In this document: positions 60,930 through 64,000 of the stretch, one piece after another
Layout of the letters: each line of letters starts with the position of its first letter
How positions within the stretch are numbered: position 1 is the stretch's first letter
Origin: JAMXLO01 sp035569235
GTDB lineage: Bacteria > Pseudomonadota > Alphaproteobacteria > Acetobacterales > Acetobacteraceae
Length of the DNA: 64,000 bases
Direction: 5' to 3'
NCBI GenBank assembly: GCA_035569235.1
Contig: DATMND010000003.1
Span: 5,218-69,217, forward strand
Made by a program: the position numbers and the translations under genes
Notes under the pieces: generated by a model
Database searches by the model: none
Told to the model about the DNA's origin: nothing
Seen by the model: only the letters and a program-made list of their open reading frames with translations

Positions 60930-61732
60930 CTCCCTCTCCGCCCCTGGGGGCGGAGAGGGTCGGGGAGAGGTGGGGGCCGATGCCGCCGCGACAACGGACC
61001 ATCCCCGCACGCCGTCTGCACCGCGAGCCCGCCGCTGCCGAACAGCGACTCTGGCATGCGCTGTGCGCCATGTGCCGCCCCGGAACAACGAGGTGACCGA
61101 AAATATCGACGGAGCCCTGCGGGTGGTGCTGCGGGTGCTGGACGAGTCCCCCACCTCACCCTGACCCTCTCCGCCCTTGGGGGCGGAGAGGGCCGGGGAG
61201 AGGTGGGGGCTGCTGCCGCCGCGACAACGGACCATCACGTCAAGCGTCTGCGCCGTGATGCCGCCGCCGCCGAACAGCAACTTTGGCATGCGCTGCGGAA
61301 CAAGTGCAGGCTTGCAGCAACGAGCGTGACCGAAATTATCAACGGAGCCCTGTGGGTGGTGCCGTGGGCGCTGGAGCAGGTCGCCCGCCTCACCCTGACC
61401 CTCTCCGCCCCCGAGGGCGGAGAGGGAAAGCACCGCATTCACCCATCTCAACGAGTGCTGGCGTAAACTCCCTCTCCGCCCTTGGGGGCGGAGAGGGCCG
61501 GGGAGAGGTGGGGGCTGATGCCGCCGCGACAACGGACCATCACGTCAAGCGTCTGCGCCGTGATGCCGCCGCCGCCGAACAGCAACTTTGGCATGCGCTG
61601 CGGAACAAGTGCAGGCCTGAAGCAACGAGCGTGACCGAAAATATCGACGGAGCCCTGCGGGTGGTGCTGCGGGCGCTGGAAGATTCCCCCACCTCACCCT
61701 GACCCTCTCCGCCCCCAAGGGCGGAGAGGGAA
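60930..61732. repeat. Tandem array of palindromes with DUF559-like stubs
   Basis: Five palindromes with arms CCCTCTCCGCCC/GGGCGGAGAGGG (60932-60959, 61165-61192, 61399-61426, 61470-61497, 61703-61730) alternate with three copies of a coding stub at 61001-61074, 61233-61307 and 61538-61612. The stubs translate as RLRRDAAAAEQQLWHALRN (first copy RLHREPAAAEQRLWHAL), the N-terminal signature of DUF559 endonuclease-like proteins. Units B and C are nearly identical over about 260 bases, at a 305-base offset. No intact gene remains. Confidence 0.75.
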
Positions 61733-61743
61733 ACGTGTGGGGC

Positions 61744-62310
61744 TTACCCTAGCGGTTTCAATGGCGGCGTCTCACCCGCTGGCAGCGGCACGCCATCGAC
61801 ATTCAACACCATCGATACCAGGCTGTAATATCCCACCGCGCCGATCAGATCGATAACGCCGCGCTCGCCGAACCGGTCGGCGATCCGCTTGTAGTTGGCG
61901 TCCGACACCTGCCCGGTGCCGAGCAGCTCCGTGCAGAAATCGTAGGCCGCGGCTTCGTCGTTCTGCATCGCCGTTGGCCGTGTCCCGGCGGCGATCGCGT
62001 CGCAGATCTCGGCCTTCAGCCCAGCCTGGATGGCGAGCTTGCGGTGCGCATAGAACTCATACTGCGCCGTCCACTTCCGTCCGGCCATGATGATTGCCAT
62101 CTCGTTCAACTGCGCCGGGATGGACGTCGAGTATCGCACATAGGCGCCAACCCGCTGCACCAGATCGCACAGCTCGGGACTGCGCAGCAGCGCATTGAAC
62201 GGCCCGCGCAGGCCGGCGCCGCGCGGGCCGGACTGGATCGCGTCCGCCACCTTCTTCTGTTCCGCCGTCATGGTCGCCGGCGTCAGTTCCTTGAAGCGTC
62301 GTTCGCTCAT
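61744..62310 (-). CDS. Carboxymuconolactone decarboxylase family protein
   Basis: A 188-residue helical protein with the CMD core LNEMAIIMAGRKWTAQYEFY followed by AHRKLAIQAGLKAEICDAIA. The CxxC of AhpD-type peroxidase partners is absent, so a decarboxylase or lyase role fits better. C-terminal IDLIGAVGYYSLVSMVLNV is typical. It is 18 bases behind the SDR gene, in the same operon. Confidence 0.88.
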   Translation of the reverse strand: MSERRFKELTPATMTAEQKKVADAIQSGPRGAGLRGPFNALLRSPELCDLVQRVGAYVRYSTSIPAQLNEMAIIMAGRKWTAQYEFYAHRKLAIQAGLKAEICDAIAAGTRPTAMQNDEAAAYDFCTELLGTGQVSDANYKRIADRFGERGVIDLIGAVGYYSLVSMVLNVDGVPLPAGETPPLKPLG

Positions 62311-62328
62311 CTCTTCTCTCCCCTTCCG

Positions 62329-63135
62329 TTACGGCGAAGCCAGGATCAGGCCGCCATCGACGATGATCTCCGTTCCAGTGATGTAGTTCGCCTCGTCGGA
62401 CACCAGGAACAGCGCAGCGTGCGCGACATCCCAGGCCGTGCCCATCCGCCCCATCGGCGTGCGCGCATTGCGGCTGGCGATCAGCGCCGCCGCATCGTTG
62501 CCGGCGACCGTGCGCGCCAGCCGGTATTCCACCAGCGGCGTGTGCATCAGCCCCGGCACCACGGTGTTGCAGCGGATGCCCTTCTTCACATAGGCGCCGG
62601 CGGTCGAGCGGGTGAACTGGATCACGCCGGCCTTGGTCGCGCTGTAGCCGACATGCACGCGCCCGCCATGGCCGTCGTTACGCAGCCCCGCGACCGACGA
62701 CAGGTTGACGATGGCGCCCTTGCCCTGCGCCTCCATCACCGGAAGGACATATTTGCAGCCGAGAAACACCGTCTTCAGGTTGAGGTCGATCTGGCTGTCC
62801 CAGACCTCCTCGGACATCGACACCGGATCGCCGGGCGCCGACCCGCCGACGTTGTTCACCAGGATGTCAATGCATTTGAACCGGCTCAGGCAGGCCTGCA
62901 CCATCTCCTGCACATCGGCTGCAACCGTCATGTCGCAGCGATGCATCGCGCAGGTGTTGCCTTCACCCTCGATGATCTGCCGCGTCTCGTTCACCGCCGC
63001 TTCGTTGATATCCACCAGGAAGACCGACGCGCCCTGGCGCGCGAAAAGCGTGGCCGTGGCCTTGCCGTTGCCCCACCCAGGGCCGACCGACCCCGCTCCG
63101 GTGACAAGCGCCACCTTCCCCGTCAGATCCAGCAT
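62329..63135 (-). CDS. Short-chain dehydrogenase/reductase (SDR)
   Basis: A 268-residue classical SDR. The cofactor loop is VALVTGAGSVGPGWGNGKAT, slightly longer than the usual GxxxGxG. The acidic residue at VFLVDINEAA suggests NAD. Then come NVGGSAP (NAG-like), the catalytic serine in NLSSVAG and the YxxxK pair in VGYSATKAGV. Oxidises or reduces an alcohol or ketone. Co-operonic with the CMD protein. Confidence 0.9.
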   Translation of the reverse strand: MLDLTGKVALVTGAGSVGPGWGNGKATATLFARQGASVFLVDINEAAVNETRQIIEGEGNTCAMHRCDMTVAADVQEMVQACLSRFKCIDILVNNVGGSAPGDPVSMSEEVWDSQIDLNLKTVFLGCKYVLPVMEAQGKGAIVNLSSVAGLRNDGHGGRVHVGYSATKAGVIQFTRSTAGAYVKKGIRCNTVVPGLMHTPLVEYRLARTVAGNDAAALIASRNARTPMGRMGTAWDVAHAALFLVSDEANYITGTEIIVDGGLILASP

Positions 63136-63188
63136 CCGGACATCCTCCTGGCTTGCGCGCCGAGCCTACGGCGGCAGCGCCGCGCGCG

Positions 63189-64000
63189 CTACATCGCCCC
63201 GCGCGTCGTCACGAGCGTCTTGTCGCGCGTCTTCCACCACTCCTCGATGTGCTGCATCACCACGAAGAATGACGGCACGAACAGCACTGCGAGCAAGGTG
63301 GACGCGAGCATGCCGCTGACCACCGCAAGGCCGAGAGAGGCGCGCGCGCTGGCTCCCGCGCCGGTCGCCGTCACCAGCGGCACGACGCCGAGGATGAACG
63401 CGAACGAGGTCATCACGATCGGGCGGAAGCGCGCACGCGCCGCATCCACCGCCGCCTGAACCACCGTCGCGCCGTGCAGCTTGCGCCGTTCGCGCGCCAC
63501 TTCGACGATCAGGATGGCGTTCTTCGCCGACAATGCGATCAGCAGGACGAGCCCGATCTGCGTGTAAAGATTGTTGGCCACCCCGAGACCGGTCAACGCG
63601 ATCGCCGGTCCTATCAGCGACAACGGCACCGCCAAAATGACTGAGATCGGCGCAAGCCAACTTTCGTACTGCCCGGCCAGACACAGATAAACCAGCAGCA
63701 TGCCGAGACCGAAGACGTAGACGATCTGCCCGCCGACGAGCTTCTCCTGATAGGACATCGCAGTCCATTCGAAGCCGGCGCCGCGCGGCACGGTCTTGTC
63801 GGCGATCTGTTCCATCAGATTGATCGCCTCGCCCGAGCTGAAGCCCTGCGCCGCGAAGCCAATGATCGTGGCCGTCGGATATAGATTGTAGAGCCCGACC
63901 AGCGCGGGTCCGACCATCGGACGGATCTGCACCAGCGCCCCGAGCGGCACCATCTTGTTGTCCTGCGTGCGCACGTAGAGCTTCTCGATGTCGCCCGGCA
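63189..64000 (-). CDS. RND efflux permease, C-terminal part (cut by window edge)
   Basis: The C-terminal about 270 residues of an HAE1-type RND inner-membrane pump. It includes the periplasmic end (MVPLGALVQIRPMVGPALVG), TM segments from GGQIVYVFGLGMLLVYLCLA, the typical NNLYTQIGLVLLIALSAKNA loop, IVEVARERR, and RFRPIVMTSFAFILGVVPLV. The gene continues beyond 64000, so the start and N-terminal half are not visible. It would form a tripartite drug or solvent exporter with a membrane-fusion protein presumably upstream. Confidence 0.92.
   Translation of the reverse strand, partial: PGDIEKLYVRTQDNKMVPLGALVQIRPMVGPALVGLYNLYPTATIIGFAAQGFSSGEAINLMEQIADKTVPRGAGFEWTAMSYQEKLVGGQIVYVFGLGMLLVYLCLAGQYESWLAPISVILAVPLSLIGPAIALTGLGVANNLYTQIGLVLLIALSAKNAILIVEVARERRKLHGATVVQAAVDAARARFRPIVMTSFAFILGVVPLVTATGAGASARASLGLAVVSGMLASTLLAVLFVPSFFVVMQHIEEWWKTRDKTLVTTRGAM

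Noticed and set aside
59895..61532. 545-codon minus-strand frame over the methyltransferase gene and repeat array.
   Set aside because: Runs through palindromes and antisense to a good methyltransferase; translation is low-complexity.
60930..61732. Possible CRISPR array because of regularly repeated segments.
   Set aside because: Repeats are long, palindromic and unevenly spaced, the intervening DNA is itself repeated, and no cas genes are present.

Overview
The window is about 64 kb of GC-rich, densely packed chromosomal DNA from an alphaproteobacterium, most likely Acetobacteraceae or a near relative. This rests on gene content: a MucR/Ros-type regulator, a hopanoid block (HpnE, squalene-hopene cyclase, HpnG), a PQQ-type sorbosone dehydrogenase-like protein, an alpha-E/circularly permuted ATP-grasp pair, perfect FNR-type boxes, and several families of extragenic palindromes. 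It is an inference from families, not from a marker gene. No rRNA, tRNA or CRISPR array was seen.

Layout. (1) 0.3-11.9 kb is an exopolysaccharide/glycolipid locus. A leftward operon joined by 4-nt start/stop overlaps encodes an O-antigen-ligase/Wzy-like protein, a GT4, a Wzx-like flippase and a second GT4. Divergent from it are a Wzc-like tyrosine autokinase, an exported GH26-type hydrolase, a GINT1-like protein and a fatty acid hydroxylase. (2) 12.3-17.0 kb holds a 920-residue modular GH26 protein with no signal peptide and a probable type I secretion C-terminus, then another glycosyltransferase. (3) 17.1-18.3 kb is a gene graveyard: DUF47-like and PPDK-like remnants, IS66 fragments, and an FNR box with a Shine-Dalgarno and start codon whose gene is cut off after about 17 codons. 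(4) 18.7-28.5 kb carries a PLP gamma-family enzyme, an ArsR/SufR-like regulator divergent from an MFS pump, a DUF2786/metalloprotease operon, a Crp/Fnr protein, a dihaem cytochrome, an anti-sigma-like protein and a CpdA-like phosphodiesterase. (5) 28.6-35.8 kb carries FNR-box-preceded DoxX, a TTC38/MetE-like/sorbosone dehydrogenase operon with an amidohydrolase scar, RlpA, TauE, ArfB and MucR.

(6) 36.0-48.7 kb is an accessory catabolic block of eleven enzyme genes in several short transcription units: DapA-like, acyl-CoA-dehydrogenase-fold monooxygenase, VOC, TauD, IPNS-like oxygenase, ThDP enzyme, CoxG-like, GMC oxidoreductase, TenA, LLM flavin monooxygenase and a molybdopterin subunit. The mix suggests breakdown of an aromatic or N-heterocyclic compound that cannot be named from sequence. 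(7) 48.9-51.7 kb: alpha-E and ATP-grasp genes and a toxin-less MazE-like antitoxin. (8) 51.9-55.9 kb: the hopanoid genes. (9) 55.9-64 kb: a PAS histidine kinase, an enolase-superfamily dehydratase, CspA, a methyltransferase, a tandem array of palindromes with DUF559-like stubs, a carboxymuconolactone-decarboxylase-like protein, an SDR, and the C-terminal part of an RND efflux permease cut by the window edge.

The most noteworthy signals are the GINT1-like/hydroxylase glycolipid module, the catabolic block with an intact-triad TenA and a lone molybdenum subunit, two perfect FNR-type boxes, and the palindrome-DUF559 array.
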